From contig NZ_BPFA01000001.1 of the NCBI RefSeq assembly GCF_019655055.1, positions 62,001 to 126,000 on the forward strand: DNA of 64,000 nucleotides. The letters are read 5' to 3'. This stretch comes from Shewanella sp. MBTL60-112-B2. GTDB lineage: Bacteria > Pseudomonadota > Gammaproteobacteria > Enterobacterales > Shewanellaceae. Position numbers and translations under genes: made by a program. This document shows, in pieces, positions 27,926 through 36,682 of this stretch (the first letter of the stretch is position 1; each line of letters starts with the position of its first letter). A model generated the notes under the pieces. That model did no database searches, was not told where the DNA came from, and worked only from the letters and a program-made list of their open reading frames with translations.

Positions 27926-27981
27926 ACTGGATGGCACTTTTATTGAGCACCAATAAGCCTTATTGCCAAGGCTGCGATGTT

Positions 27982-28776
27982 TTAAAATAGCAGCGGTGTT
28001 TGCTTGCCAGGTTCCATCACCACAATGGGGTCGTAATGCCAAACTTGTTTCACCGTTTCTGCTGTTAAGGTTTCGCTAGGAATACCATCACTAACGATGC
28101 AGCCATTTTCGAGTACCACTAACCTATCGGCGTAACGCGAGGCTTGGTTTAAGTCGTGCAGCACCACAATCACCGCGTAGTTTTGTTCATGAGCAAGGCT
28201 GCGCGCTAAACCAAGCACTCTATGCTGCTGGGCTAAATCTAGCGCTGAGGTGGGTTCATCTAACAACAAAATCGGTGGCATGTTTGATTGCGCTAACTGG
28301 GTTAACACCCGAGCCAATTGTACACGCTGTTTTTCTCCACCAGATAGGGTGGGGTAGCTGCGCTCTTTTAAGTGAGAAAGCGCCACTTGCTCAAGCTGTT
28401 CACCAACCAGCCTTTTACCTTGTTGCTGATTAAGCGATAGCGGATAAAGCCCCATTTCAACCACTTCGCGCACTTTAAATGGAAAGGTGAGTGAGGCGTG
28501 TTGTGGTAAAACGGCTAAGGATTTAGCCAGTTGTTGTCTGTCCCAGTGGGCGAGAGCTTTACCGTAAACTTCGATGTTGCCCGCCTCAATCTCAACGTCC
28601 TGACAAAGGCTTTTTAGTAACGTCGACTTACCTGCGCCATTGGGGCCGAGTAGCGCGGTAACTTGGCCAGGTTTTATACTGAGGTTAATATCCGTGAGTA
28701 CTGGCTTATGGCCGACACGCACTGATAAATGATTGACTTCAAGTACCGGCATTGTTGAGTCTGTTTGCATATTCAT
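27982..28776 (-). CDS. hutD: Haem ABC transporter ATP-binding protein
   Basis: The cytoplasmic ATPase of the HutBCD/HmuTUV haem importer, 264 residues. Walker A is GPNGAGKST at 44-52, the signature is [15 protein letters not shown], and Walker B is [15 protein letters not shown], followed by the D-loop and H-loop ([15 protein letters not shown]). It is last of the minus-strand haem operon and starts 4 bases after the permease stop. It powers passage of haem from periplasm to cytoplasm. Confidence 0.94.
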   Translation of the reverse strand: MNMQTDSTMPVLEVNHLSVRVGHKPVLTDINLSIKPGQVTALLGPNGAGKSTLLKSLCQDVEIEAGNIEVYGKALAHWDRQQLAKSLAVLPQHASLTFPFKVREVVEMGLYPLSLNQQQGKRLVGEQLEQVALSHLKERSYPTLSGGEKQRVQLARVLTQLAQSNMPPILLLDEPTSALDLAQQHRVLGLARSLAHEQNYAVIVVLHDLNQASRYADRLVVLENGCIVSDGIPSETLTAETVKQVWHYDPIVVMEPGKQTPLLF

Positions 28777-28780
28777 TACC

Positions 28781-29797
28781 TTAAACCAAGCGGTGACGCT
28801 GCTTTAACAGCAATACAATAAAGAAGGGCGCGCCAAGCAAGGCTGTGACTAAGCCGACGGGCAACTCCGATGGCGCAACCAGTGAGCGTGCGCCAATATC
28901 GGCCAGTGCTAATAAGGCTGCCCCAAGCATGGCACTGAGTGGCAGTAGCTGTTTATGATCGGGTCCCACCATCATGCGTACAAGGTGCGGAACCACTAAA
29001 CCAATAAAGCCAATAATGCCGGTTGCTGCCACTGAAATTCCCACACCAATAGCGCACAGTAAAATCAGTTTCAGCTTTAACTTATCGACATCTAACCCTA
29101 AATGGCGCGCTTCGGCTTCACCAAGTAGCAGGGCATTAAGCGCCTTGGCACTGGAGTTAAATTGCCAACTTACAAGCGCCAGCGCCACTAAGGTTAATAG
29201 CACGTAATGCCACTGTGCTCCGGCAATAGAGCCCATTTGCCATAGAGTCAGATCCCTAAGCGCCATATCATCAGCCATATACGTTAATAGCCCGATCCCC
29301 GCACCAGCAAGCGCGGCAATCGCGACACCGGAAAGCAGCAATAGCACTACTGAGGTACCACTAGGGCTGCTAGCAAGGCGATAGACAATTAATGTCGTGG
29401 CAAGACCGGCGATAAAGGCGCTCAATGCCACCATGTACTCGCCGCCCTGAGGGAAAAGCACAATACAAATTGCCGCGCCTAAGGCTGCGCCAGATGACAC
29501 TCCGATAATGCCGGGATCGGCCAGCGGATTTCTAAATAATCCCTGCATCACCGCGCCGCATTGGGCTAGCACTGCACCAACAGCCAGCGCCAATAAAGTA
29601 CGTGGCAGACGCACATTATTAATCACCAATTGCTCATGGGGGGCAACGCTACCCATATCTAGCTGAGTAGCCCAATTGATGACGGCGTTAAAGCTCACCG
29701 ATGGGCTAATTTGCAGTGGACCTATGCTGACAGACATCAGGCTCGTTATCACCAGAGCGGCGAGTAAACTGGGCCAAAGCCAACGACGATTATCCAT
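28781..29797 (-). CDS. hutC: Haem ABC transporter permease (FecCD family)
   Basis: The membrane subunit of the haem importer, 338 residues and about ten helices, of the FecCD/BtuC type. Typical stretches are [58 protein letters not shown] and the cytoplasmic coupling region [27 protein letters not shown]. It sits between the binding protein and ATPase genes. Confidence 0.94.
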   Translation of the reverse strand: MDNRRWLWPSLLAALVITSLMSVSIGPLQISPSVSFNAVINWATQLDMGSVAPHEQLVINNVRLPRTLLALAVGAVLAQCGAVMQGLFRNPLADPGIIGVSSGAALGAAICIVLFPQGGEYMVALSAFIAGLATTLIVYRLASSPSGTSVVLLLLSGVAIAALAGAGIGLLTYMADDMALRDLTLWQMGSIAGAQWHYVLLTLVALALVSWQFNSSAKALNALLLGEAEARHLGLDVDKLKLKLILLCAIGVGISVAATGIIGFIGLVVPHLVRMMVGPDHKQLLPLSAMLGAALLALADIGARSLVAPSELPVGLVTALLGAPFFIVLLLKQRHRLV

Positions 29798-29856
29798 TTA
29801 TGTATCCTGCTGTTTATCTTAGTGGGCGGACTGTTTTCAGTGGAAAGTTGCTGAAA

Positions 29857-30786
29857 TTAGTACTGCTTTACGTTAATAAAATCGCTAGCAAGCTTGTCGG
29901 CAGCTTTAATGGCGCTTAAACCTAGGCCACCTAAAAGGGCTTGTGGTTGTAACGACTGGATCTGCTTGTTTTTACCTGCTGACGTGTGCTCAAGCAGTGG
30001 CATCTGCTTGAGTAGATCGTTAATTGGATTTTCAATGGATTTATCAGAACGGTTAGATATAAGAATTACATCGGGTTGTAGTGACAAGATACCTTCTTGG
30101 GACACTGACTTGTAGCCGCTAAAACCGGCGATATTTTTGCCGCCTGCTAGCTTAATAATGATGTCTGCCGCAGTGTTATCGCCGCCTACACGAGCAGGTC
30201 TATCGGCTTGAAGCAGTAAAAATAATACTTTAGGTGCATCACCTTGCTTGGCTATTTGCTGCTGTTTGTTTTCGATTTGCAGAAATGATTGCTTTACCTG
30301 ATCTTGTAGTGTGTTGGCTTGCTCTTCACGGTTTAGTAGCTTGCCCATTTCATTAATATTGCTGAGTAGCTGAGCTTGGGTGTTGGCATCAGGTAGCTGG
30401 ATAACATTGACTTTCGCGCCGCTTAGCACATCAAGCGTCGCTTTTGGTCCCATAGCGTCAGTGCCAAGCACAAGATTTGGTGACAAAGCTAAAATGCCTT
30501 CAGCGCTTAGCATGCGGTGGTAGCCTAACTTTTCAACTTTATCAAAACCTTTTGGTAACTGGCTGGTGGAGTCAACTGCCACTAGCTCGTTACCTGCATC
30601 AAGCGCTAAAACGAGTTCTGTTACGCCAGCGCCAGCACTGACTACGCGTGTGCTAGGTGATGTATTTTCATTGCTATGGGCGTCTGCATGAGCAAGTACT
30701 GATTGGCTAAATGCCAATGTCGATAGCAGGGCAAGCCTGGCTAATAAGCTATTATGGCTGTTATTAAAGATTTTTTTACCAAGCAT
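29857..30786 (-). CDS. hutB: Periplasmic haem-binding protein of the Hut importer
   Basis: A substrate-binding protein of 309 residues of the cluster A-II (BtuF/HmuT) type. The signal peptide (LLARLALLSTLAFSQSVLA) is followed by a histidine-containing HADAHSNEN stretch. The first lobe opens with RVVSAGAGVTELVLALDAGNELVAVD and a tyrosine in KLGYHRMLSAEGILAL, the position of the haem-binding Tyr in HmuT-like proteins. The start is the ATG at 30786, with GGAG 6 bases upstream; the longer frame begins at a TTG that overlaps no ribosome-binding site. Confidence 0.93.
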   Translation of the reverse strand: MLGKKIFNNSHNSLLARLALLSTLAFSQSVLAHADAHSNENTSPSTRVVSAGAGVTELVLALDAGNELVAVDSTSQLPKGFDKVEKLGYHRMLSAEGILALSPNLVLGTDAMGPKATLDVLSGAKVNVIQLPDANTQAQLLSNINEMGKLLNREEQANTLQDQVKQSFLQIENKQQQIAKQGDAPKVLFLLLQADRPARVGGDNTAADIIIKLAGGKNIAGFSGYKSVSQEGILSLQPDVILISNRSDKSIENPINDLLKQMPLLEHTSAGKNKQIQSLQPQALLGGLGLSAIKAADKLASDFINVKQY

Positions 30787-30936
30787 GGGTAACTCCAAAT
30801 TAATCAAAACTATTTAATAAAACGATTTAACAAGAATAAGTAATAAAATTAACGCTTTAGTTCGCTAGTCAATCTGCAATAAAGCACTGCAATAAAAAGC
30901 ACTGCATTAAAAGTCACTACAACAATATGTAGCCGA

Positions 30937-31350
30937 TTAAGGCTCCATTAAAATCTGCGTATTGGTGATGTTTTGCCTTTGCAAAGCAGCAAGTAAGGTC
31001 ATTAAGGGCTGCACTGGGGCGGTTTTGTCGGCTGCAATAATCACTTTGGCTTTTGGGTTAGCCTTAAAAGCTTGAGTAAATGCCGCTTCAAAGGCATCAA
31101 AGTCGCTAAAGCTTTGGCCATCAAGTGCCCAGTGCGGCTCACTTTGCAGTACATTGATTGCAATATGTTTGTCTTGAGACAGCGCGCTTAGATTTGAGTC
31201 TGCTTCAGTAGGCACATCAACCGGTAAGCTCAGTAATTGGGTATTAGCTGTGAGTAGTAAAAACACCAGCACGATAAAAATAATGTCGATAAGCGGTGTC
31301 AGATCTAAACCAAAACTTTGGCTGCTTTCATCATTGCCGGCATTGATCAT
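30937..31350 (-). CDS. exbD: Biopolymer transport protein ExbD (TonB2 system)
   Basis: An inner-membrane proton-channel subunit of 137 residues. A single transmembrane helix (LIDIIFIVLVFLLLTANTQ) contains the essential aspartate in DLTPLIDI. The periplasmic domain ends with VIIAADKTAPVQPLMTLLAALQRQNI, as in ExbD/TolR proteins. It overlaps exbB by 4 bases. Confidence 0.93.
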   Translation of the reverse strand: MINAGNDESSQSFGLDLTPLIDIIFIVLVFLLLTANTQLLSLPVDVPTEADSNLSALSQDKHIAINVLQSEPHWALDGQSFSDFDAFEAAFTQAFKANPKAKVIIAADKTAPVQPLMTLLAALQRQNITNTQILMEP

Positions 31351-32123
31351 GACGGTAAACCTGCCACGGGTGCTTTATTTCTCTCAGCTACTTTATTTCG
31401 CTCAGCAGTTTGAGACTGGCAGCTCGCCTCTTTACAGGTCGCGGCTTTTGAACATAACTGTGCAGCTGAATCTGTGCCGATACTCAAGGCTTGATCAAAG
31501 CCGTCGAGCCAAAGGTTTAATAAGTTAAGCGCATGGGCTAACTTGTTGCAGCGACGTTCTGCCCAAAGGGTAAACAGATGCGCAAGGGTAATGGCGGGAA
31601 CCGCAATAATAAGGCCTGCAGCCGTGGTGTTCATCGCAAGGCCTAAACCCGATGCGAGTTGTGATGGCGTTACAGGACCATCCGATAGCCCAAGTTGATT
31701 AAACATTTCGATGAGCCCTAACACTGTGCCCAGTAACCCAAGTAGCGGGGTGATAACACCAATTATGTGTAAAACCTTTAACCCCGAAAGCAGCTTACTT
31801 TTTTGCTTCACTAGCCAGAGTGAAACAATCTCTTCGCGCATGGCGCGCGACTGTTCGCCATGACTCAGTAATAAGGCAGTGCCTTTGGCTAGCATGCTGC
31901 GACCTAGGCTGATTTGAGTCATCAATTGCTGTTTTTGCTCTGGGGTTGCACTACGCGCTTGTTGGCGTAATTGGGTGAGCCAACCGTCACGCTTAGGTAG
32001 CTCATAGAGCATTAATGCTAAGCGCTCTAGAATAATCATTAGGGCTAAGAAAGCGCAGATAAATAATGGCCAAGTTAAGTAGCCAAGCTGCTCGAAGAGT
32101 TGCTGGTATAAAGGTTGAGACAT
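31347..32123 (-). CDS. exbB: Biopolymer transport protein ExbB (TonB2 system)
   Basis: The MotA/TolQ/ExbB-type proton-channel protein, 258 residues. Three helices are clear: near 12-33, then GLKVLHIIGVITPLLGLLGTVLGLIEMF, and GLGLAMNTTAAGLIIAVPAITLAHLFTLWAE. The start is the ATG at 32123 with AAGGA 7 bases before it; the longer frame opens with TTG. It ends with about 30 extra residues containing a duplicated AERNK (AERNKVAERNKAP), unusual for ExbB. It energises TonB2 with ExbD. Confidence 0.92.
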   Translation of the reverse strand: MSQPLYQQLFEQLGYLTWPLFICAFLALMIILERLALMLYELPKRDGWLTQLRQQARSATPEQKQQLMTQISLGRSMLAKGTALLLSHGEQSRAMREEIVSLWLVKQKSKLLSGLKVLHIIGVITPLLGLLGTVLGLIEMFNQLGLSDGPVTPSQLASGLGLAMNTTAAGLIIAVPAITLAHLFTLWAERRCNKLAHALNLLNLWLDGFDQALSIGTDSAAQLCSKAATCKEASCQSQTAERNKVAERNKAPVAGLPS

Positions 32124-32241
32124 GCTATTTCCTTGGCGATAACTCAAGCTATCGCAGTAACGATATAAACTAATAAATGGTTATTGCGCTTTCCCTTAAA
32201 CGCCTATATTCAGCCTTACTATCCCAGTAAGCTTTGATGCA

Positions 32242-32997
32242 TTAATTTAATGCAAATTTCACCGGTACTCGTACTGTGTAGGCGTAAGCGGTTTGTGGTT
32301 TTGGAGCACTAAATTGCCACTCTTCAACGGCGCTCAGTGCTGCCTTGTCGAGTAAGTGGTACCCGGAGCTATCAACCAAGGTTAAAGAAAGCTGTTCACC
32401 TAGTTGGTTAAACATTACCTCTACCGTTGCTGTGCCTTGAAAGCCCTTTTTTCGGGCCTTTTTAGGGTAGTGAGGCTGTGTGGGGGGGCTAGAAAAAGTA
32501 GGCTTACTCAATGCGATAGTTTGCTTGCTGACACCTTGTTTAGCCTCGACCTTGGGCTGGTTATGGGCCTCTTGCTCTGCAGTTGCTGGAGCCACGGCAA
32601 CCTCTGTCACTTTCTCTATTTTCTTTGCCTTTACAGGCTCACTTTTTTGGGCAGTAACTTGTTTGGTTTGGGTTTGCGCAATGGCGTTAGGCTTGGCAAT
32701 TGGTTGGGGCCTTGCAATGGACTTTTCCATAAGGGGCTGAGTTAACGAGTGAGCTTTGGCAACCTCTTCGACTCGAGGTGCTGGCTTAGCTTTGGTTTCA
32801 GCGGGTGCATTAACTTGCTTGGGCGTTTTTACTGCTTGGCTAGATTGCATAGCAATAGAAATGCTGACTGTCTGGCTAGAGCCCATGGCAGAGCCTGAAC
32901 TGAGCTGTAGTTCTGGCAAGCTGTTTTGTGAGGCGAGTACGCCTCCTTGGATTAAAATAGTTAAACAACCAAAAGCAAAATAACGTTTAGGAGTCAT
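32242..32997 (-). CDS. tonB: TonB2-type energy transducer
   Basis: A 251-residue TonB protein. An N-terminal signal anchor (YFAFGCLTILIQGGVLA) is followed by a long alanine/lysine/proline linker (about 40-165) that spans the periplasm, then the globular C-terminal domain with PHYPKKARKKGFQGTATVEVMFNQLGE, LDKAALSAVEEWQF and a final VRVPVKF strand. It is the first gene of the operon with exbB-exbD-hutBCD. It should energise the divergent HutA receptor. The Fur box upstream predicts iron repression. Confidence 0.93.
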   Translation of the reverse strand: MTPKRYFAFGCLTILIQGGVLASQNSLPELQLSSGSAMGSSQTVSISIAMQSSQAVKTPKQVNAPAETKAKPAPRVEEVAKAHSLTQPLMEKSIARPQPIAKPNAIAQTQTKQVTAQKSEPVKAKKIEKVTEVAVAPATAEQEAHNQPKVEAKQGVSKQTIALSKPTFSSPPTQPHYPKKARKKGFQGTATVEVMFNQLGEQLSLTLVDSSGYHLLDKAALSAVEEWQFSAPKPQTAYAYTVRVPVKFALN

Positions 32998-33181
32998 GGC
33001 CGAAAATTCTTACTCAATAGAATTATATTAGTACTGGCCTATCAATTGTATTTAACGCTACCTAATTGCTACATCTTTACAAAGTTGACATAAAAGGTAG
33101 ATATTTACATTATTTACAATTGGTTAGATAAGTCAGTGTTAATGGTTTCCAAATAAGATATACCAGCTTGAATGAGATCGC

Positions 33182-33202
33182 AAATGATAATGATTTTCAT
33201 TT
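33182..33202. promoter_or_regulatory. Fur box shared by tonB2 operon and hutA
   Basis: TGATAATGATTTTCA (33185-33199) matches the 7-1-7 Fur consensus at 14 of 15 positions, with further symmetry outside. It lies in the 326-base gap between the divergent tonB2 and hutA genes and can control both. The rest of this gap is AT-rich with no other clear signal. Confidence 0.88.
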
Positions 33203-33323
33203 GATCTATTTTTTTGTCTCAGGTAAAGTGCCGAAAATAACAAAACGGCAGTCTCAAAATGGCAATCCTAACCAAGTGGATTGCAGATGAGATGCTATCG
33301 GTACTTACCTTGAGGATTGAAAA

Positions 33324-35390
33324 ATGACTAAGAAGCCAGTTGTAGTCGCTATGGCAATGGCTCTAAGCTCGGGCGCATTTGCTGCGCAAACTCAGCAAGT
33401 CTCTGAGCAGCAAATAACTGAGTTTGACGAAGTGCTTGTTACCGCGACTCGTGTAAGCGAAAAAGCATCGGAAACCAGCCGCAGCGTTGCGGTAGTGAGT
33501 GAAGAGCAGTTGCAGGAATCGCAACCAGCATCGGTTGCTCAGGCATTAAAAAATGAAGCCAACGTCAATGTGACTAACGGTCCACGAGCTTCATCTCAAG
33601 GCGTTGAAATCCGTGGTCTAGGCGGTCAACGTGTGCTGCAAACTATCGATGGTGCTCGTCAAAACACCAATTCAGGTCATCGGGGCACTTATTTTATGGA
33701 CCCTGAGCTTTTAAGTTCAGTCGAAGTGATCCGTGGCCCAGCCAGTAGCTTATGGGGCAGCGGCGCAATTGGTGGCGTGGTTGCCCAAAACACTAAATCA
33801 GCAGCAGACTTTTTAGACGAAGAAGACACCTTTGGTGGCTACCTTAAGCAAGGATATGAGACCAATGGCGATCGCATTAAAACCAGTGGTGCCATTTACG
33901 GTTTAACCCAAACTGATTCGGCAGGTAAAGTAGACTGGTTACTCAATGGTAGCTACTACGACAGCAACAATATCAAAATTGGTAATGACCAAACCCTTGA
34001 AAATAGCGCGTCCGAAGGCACAAGTGGCTTAGCAAAATTTGGCTGGGAACCTACCGATGATCAACGCTTGCAGCTATCAGCACGTTTTTCAAATACTGAC
34101 GAGCTAGTACCGAGTAACCCTGCGACCAACGTGGGCAGCTCAGTACCTTTGGTTAAGCGTAAAACTGAAGATCAAAACGTGACTTTAGATTACAGCCTAA
34201 ATCCTAGTGACAACAAGTTGCTGGATTTAAATGCGACTCTGTATTGGAACGGTACCAATTACGACGAAGATCGCGTCACTAAAAACCAGTTTGATAGCAC
34301 TGAATATGAAACCTTAGGGTTTAGCATTAATAACAGCTCGAAATTTGCAAATACTGTTTTAACTTATGGTGTTGACGGTTATCAGGACTCGATTAAAACC
34401 GTACGTGATGACAGTGGTCAGGTTGGGCAGCGTCCCGATGATATCGACGGAGATACTACTGTTTGGGGCGCATTTACTCGTGCCGATATTGAACTTAGTG
34501 ATAACTGGTCGCTAGATACTGCAGTGCGATATGACACCTTCAAAAATGAAAGCAATAACCTCAACACTTCATCGGACGATAGCGCATTTTCGCCATCAGT
34601 AGGTCTAGTTTGGAAGACTACGGATTGGTTAACCTTAAGTGCACGTTACGATCAAGCTTTCCGCGCGCCAAGTATCGAAGAGATGTACTCAACAGGTACT
34701 CACTACTGTATTCCATCTATTCCTGGTTTCTTACCAAATGGTTTATGTAACAGCTTTGAAATCAATCCAGACTTGAAAGCTGAACAAGCCGAAAATAAAG
34801 AAATCAAAGCCGATTTACGTTTTGCCAATCTTGCGGGTAACGATGAGCTAGCTATCACCTTAAACGTGTTTAGAAACGACGTTGATGACTTTATCGAGCA
34901 GTCGGTTTCTGATCCATTAATGGGTATTCCTGGCTTTGAGCAAACCACCTCTTGGAACAACGTTGATGAAGCTAAGCTAACCGGTTTTGAGTTCAGCACT
35001 CGCTACCGCTATGAGCAAACTCGCCTAAGCGTGAACTACGGTCAAACTGAAGGTAAAGACAAAGCAACTGACGAGTACTTATCTAACATTCCAGCTAAAA
35101 AGCTCGCTATCGATCTTTCGCAAGGGATTATGCAAGGCGATATGAAAATTGGTACTCGCTTTACTTATGTAGCCGAACAAGACGAGTTACCGCTAGATAA
35201 CGTAAACCAATATGACTCATACAAATTGTGGGATATGTACGTGGCATGGGAACCCGCTATGGGCACATTTGAAGGCTTAAGAGTCGATTTTAGCGTTGAA
35301 AACATCGGTGATGAGGAATATCGCCAAGCGTGGCAAACCTTGTATGAACAAGGCAGGAATTTCAAATTGTCAGCGCGCTATAGCTTCTAA
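33324..35390 (+). CDS. hutA: TonB-dependent haem receptor HutA/HmuR
   Basis: An outer-membrane receptor of 688 residues. Its signal peptide (VVVAMAMALSSGAFA) is followed by a TonB box (DEVLVTATR), plug domain and 22-strand barrel ending in YSF. The haem-receptor motifs FRAP (in QAFRAPSIEEMY) and the NPNL-like NPDL (in EINPDLKAEQAENKEI) are present, placing it in the hemoglobin/transferrin/haem receptor family. A cysteine pair (HYCIPS...LCNSFEI) between them may close a loop. It is divergent from tonB2 over a Fur box and begins the hutA-hutX-hutZ operon. Confidence 0.95.
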   Translation: MTKKPVVVAMAMALSSGAFAAQTQQVSEQQITEFDEVLVTATRVSEKASETSRSVAVVSEEQLQESQPASVAQALKNEANVNVTNGPRASSQGVEIRGLGGQRVLQTIDGARQNTNSGHRGTYFMDPELLSSVEVIRGPASSLWGSGAIGGVVAQNTKSAADFLDEEDTFGGYLKQGYETNGDRIKTSGAIYGLTQTDSAGKVDWLLNGSYYDSNNIKIGNDQTLENSASEGTSGLAKFGWEPTDDQRLQLSARFSNTDELVPSNPATNVGSSVPLVKRKTEDQNVTLDYSLNPSDNKLLDLNATLYWNGTNYDEDRVTKNQFDSTEYETLGFSINNSSKFANTVLTYGVDGYQDSIKTVRDDSGQVGQRPDDIDGDTTVWGAFTRADIELSDNWSLDTAVRYDTFKNESNNLNTSSDDSAFSPSVGLVWKTTDWLTLSARYDQAFRAPSIEEMYSTGTHYCIPSIPGFLPNGLCNSFEINPDLKAEQAENKEIKADLRFANLAGNDELAITLNVFRNDVDDFIEQSVSDPLMGIPGFEQTTSWNNVDEAKLTGFEFSTRYRYEQTRLSVNYGQTEGKDKATDEYLSNIPAKKLAIDLSQGIMQGDMKIGTRFTYVAEQDELPLDNVNQYDSYKLWDMYVAWEPAMGTFEGLRVDFSVENIGDEEYRQAWQTLYEQGRNFKLSARYSF

Positions 35391-35466
35391 GTAAGCTAAT
35401 TGAGAACGAGGTCGGCTCATTAACATGCGTCGACTTCTTTGCCGTTTATTTTATAGGAGATATTCC

Positions 35467-35976
35467 ATGTCTGTATCAGTAGAGCAAATCCGTCAACATC
35501 TAGAAGCTAATCCGGCAGCCATGCCAAGCCAAGTTGCTGAAGAACTTAATATCACTGAGTTGGAAGTGGTATCCGCTCTACCAAGCGAGCAGTTGAGCAT
35601 ACTGCCATTAGAGCAAAAAGACGCTTTGTTGGCCGAGCTACCAGAGTGGGGCAACATGACCACGATTATCTCAGCATCGGGCAGTATTTTTGAATTTAAA
35701 GGCCGTTTTCCAAAAGGAAAATACGCCCACGGTTATTACAACTTAATCACTAAAGGCGATGGTCTTCATGGCCACCTAAAGCTAGATGTTATTAGCGCAA
35801 TCGCATTGATTAGCAAGCCGTTTAGAGGCACCGAAAGTCACTCCATTAACTTTTTTGGCTCACAAGGTGAAGTGGTGTTTAAGGTGTACTTAGGTCGTGA
35901 CAAAAAACGGGTATTACTGCCAGAGCAGGTGGCGCGTTTTAATGAGTTAAAGCAGCAAGTTGCCGTATTAGCTTAA
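35467..35976 (+). CDS. hutX: Haem utilisation carrier protein HutX
   Basis: A cytosolic haem-binding protein of the HutX/HuvX family, 169 residues, which in relatives hands haem to HutZ. It has an N-terminal helical segment (RQHLEANPAAMPSQVAEELNI) and a split-barrel part with NMTTIISASGSIFEFKGRFPKGKYAHGYYNLI. The start is the ATG at 35467 with TAGGAG 7 bases upstream; the 14 codons before it overlap this site. The gene lies 76 bases after hutA and before hutZ. Confidence 0.92.
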   Translation: MSVSVEQIRQHLEANPAAMPSQVAEELNITELEVVSALPSEQLSILPLEQKDALLAELPEWGNMTTIISASGSIFEFKGRFPKGKYAHGYYNLITKGDGLHGHLKLDVISAIALISKPFRGTESHSINFFGSQGEVVFKVYLGRDKKRVLLPEQVARFNELKQQVAVLA

Positions 35977-36020
35977 GTCGATTTGCCGAAAAATAATTAG
36001 CATTAGAAGAGAGTAGAGTA

Positions 36021-36569
36021 ATGAGCAACGATAAAGAGCAAAGACTACGAGAGAAATTACTACCGGAAATCGAAGCCTTTAAGGCCGAGCGTTCAACCCT
36101 ACAACTTGCTACCCAAGATGCAGACGGTGTGCCCAATGCAAGTTATGCCCCATTTGCGCTAGCGGATGATGGCTTTTATATCTTGGTGAGTGAGCTTGCT
36201 CGCCACGGCACTAACCTTAAAGCATCAAACAGCTTGTCTGTGATGTTGTTAGAAGATGAAGCTGCGGCTAAAAGTGTATTTGCGCGCAAGCGCCTCACGT
36301 TTGATGCAACAGCTGAGTTAGTTGATCGCGACAGCGAAACATTTACCAAGGGGGTGGCGGCATTATCATTACGTTTTGGCGAGATGATTGATAACCTAGC
36401 GGGTCTTGGTGATTTCAATCTATTTAAGCTAAATCCGCATCATGGCTTATATGTAAAAGGCTTTGGTCAGGCATTTAGCTTATCGGGCTCTGAGTTATTA
36501 GATGTTGACTGGAAGCGCGATGGTCACCATGGCACACCAAAAGCGGAGCTCGCTGAAGAGGCAAGTTAA
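36021..36569 (+). CDS. hutZ: Haem utilisation protein HutZ
   Basis: A 182-residue protein of the pyridoxamine 5'-phosphate oxidase-like split-barrel fold, HutZ/HugZ type. HutZ of Vibrio breaks down haem and frees iron. Features include the STLQLATQDADGVPNASYAPFAL strand pair, the DFNLFKLNPHHGLYVKGFGQAF segment near the C-terminus, and the histidines expected near the haem site. With HutW this gives an oxygen-dependent and an oxygen-independent route. A terminator follows 43 bases after the stop. Confidence 0.93.
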   Translation: MSNDKEQRLREKLLPEIEAFKAERSTLQLATQDADGVPNASYAPFALADDGFYILVSELARHGTNLKASNSLSVMLLEDEAAAKSVFARKRLTFDATAELVDRDSETFTKGVAALSLRFGEMIDNLAGLGDFNLFKLNPHHGLYVKGFGQAFSLSGSELLDVDWKRDGHHGTPKAELAEEAS

Positions 36570-36578
36570 GCCGATAAT

Positions 36579-36596
36579 TATACTGATTGGTATTAA
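36579..36596. repeat. Solo copy of the MITE-end sequence
   Basis: TTATACTGATTGGTATTA here differs by one base from the right end of the MITE-like element at 39689-39706 and is the reverse complement of its left end apart from a few bases. It directly follows hutZ. Confidence 0.7.
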
Positions 36597-36611
36597 AATT
36601 CAATAAACAAT

Positions 36612-36635
36612 GCCCGCCTTTGCGCGGGTTTTGTT
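36612..36635 (+). terminator. Terminator after hutZ
   Basis: CCCGC / GCGGG with loop CTTTGC and a TTTTGTT tract. It lies inside the over-long reading frame of the next gene and argues that that gene starts downstream. Confidence 0.82.
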
Positions 36636-36682
36636 ATTCTGCTGTTGTTTTCATTTTAACCTTAGTGGTTAAGGATATTGCA

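Noticed and set aside
36587..36682. Extended N-terminus of the ABC half transporter
   Set aside because: The stretch contains the hutZ terminator and the MITE-end sequence, while a TTG at 36683 has a good ribosome-binding site.
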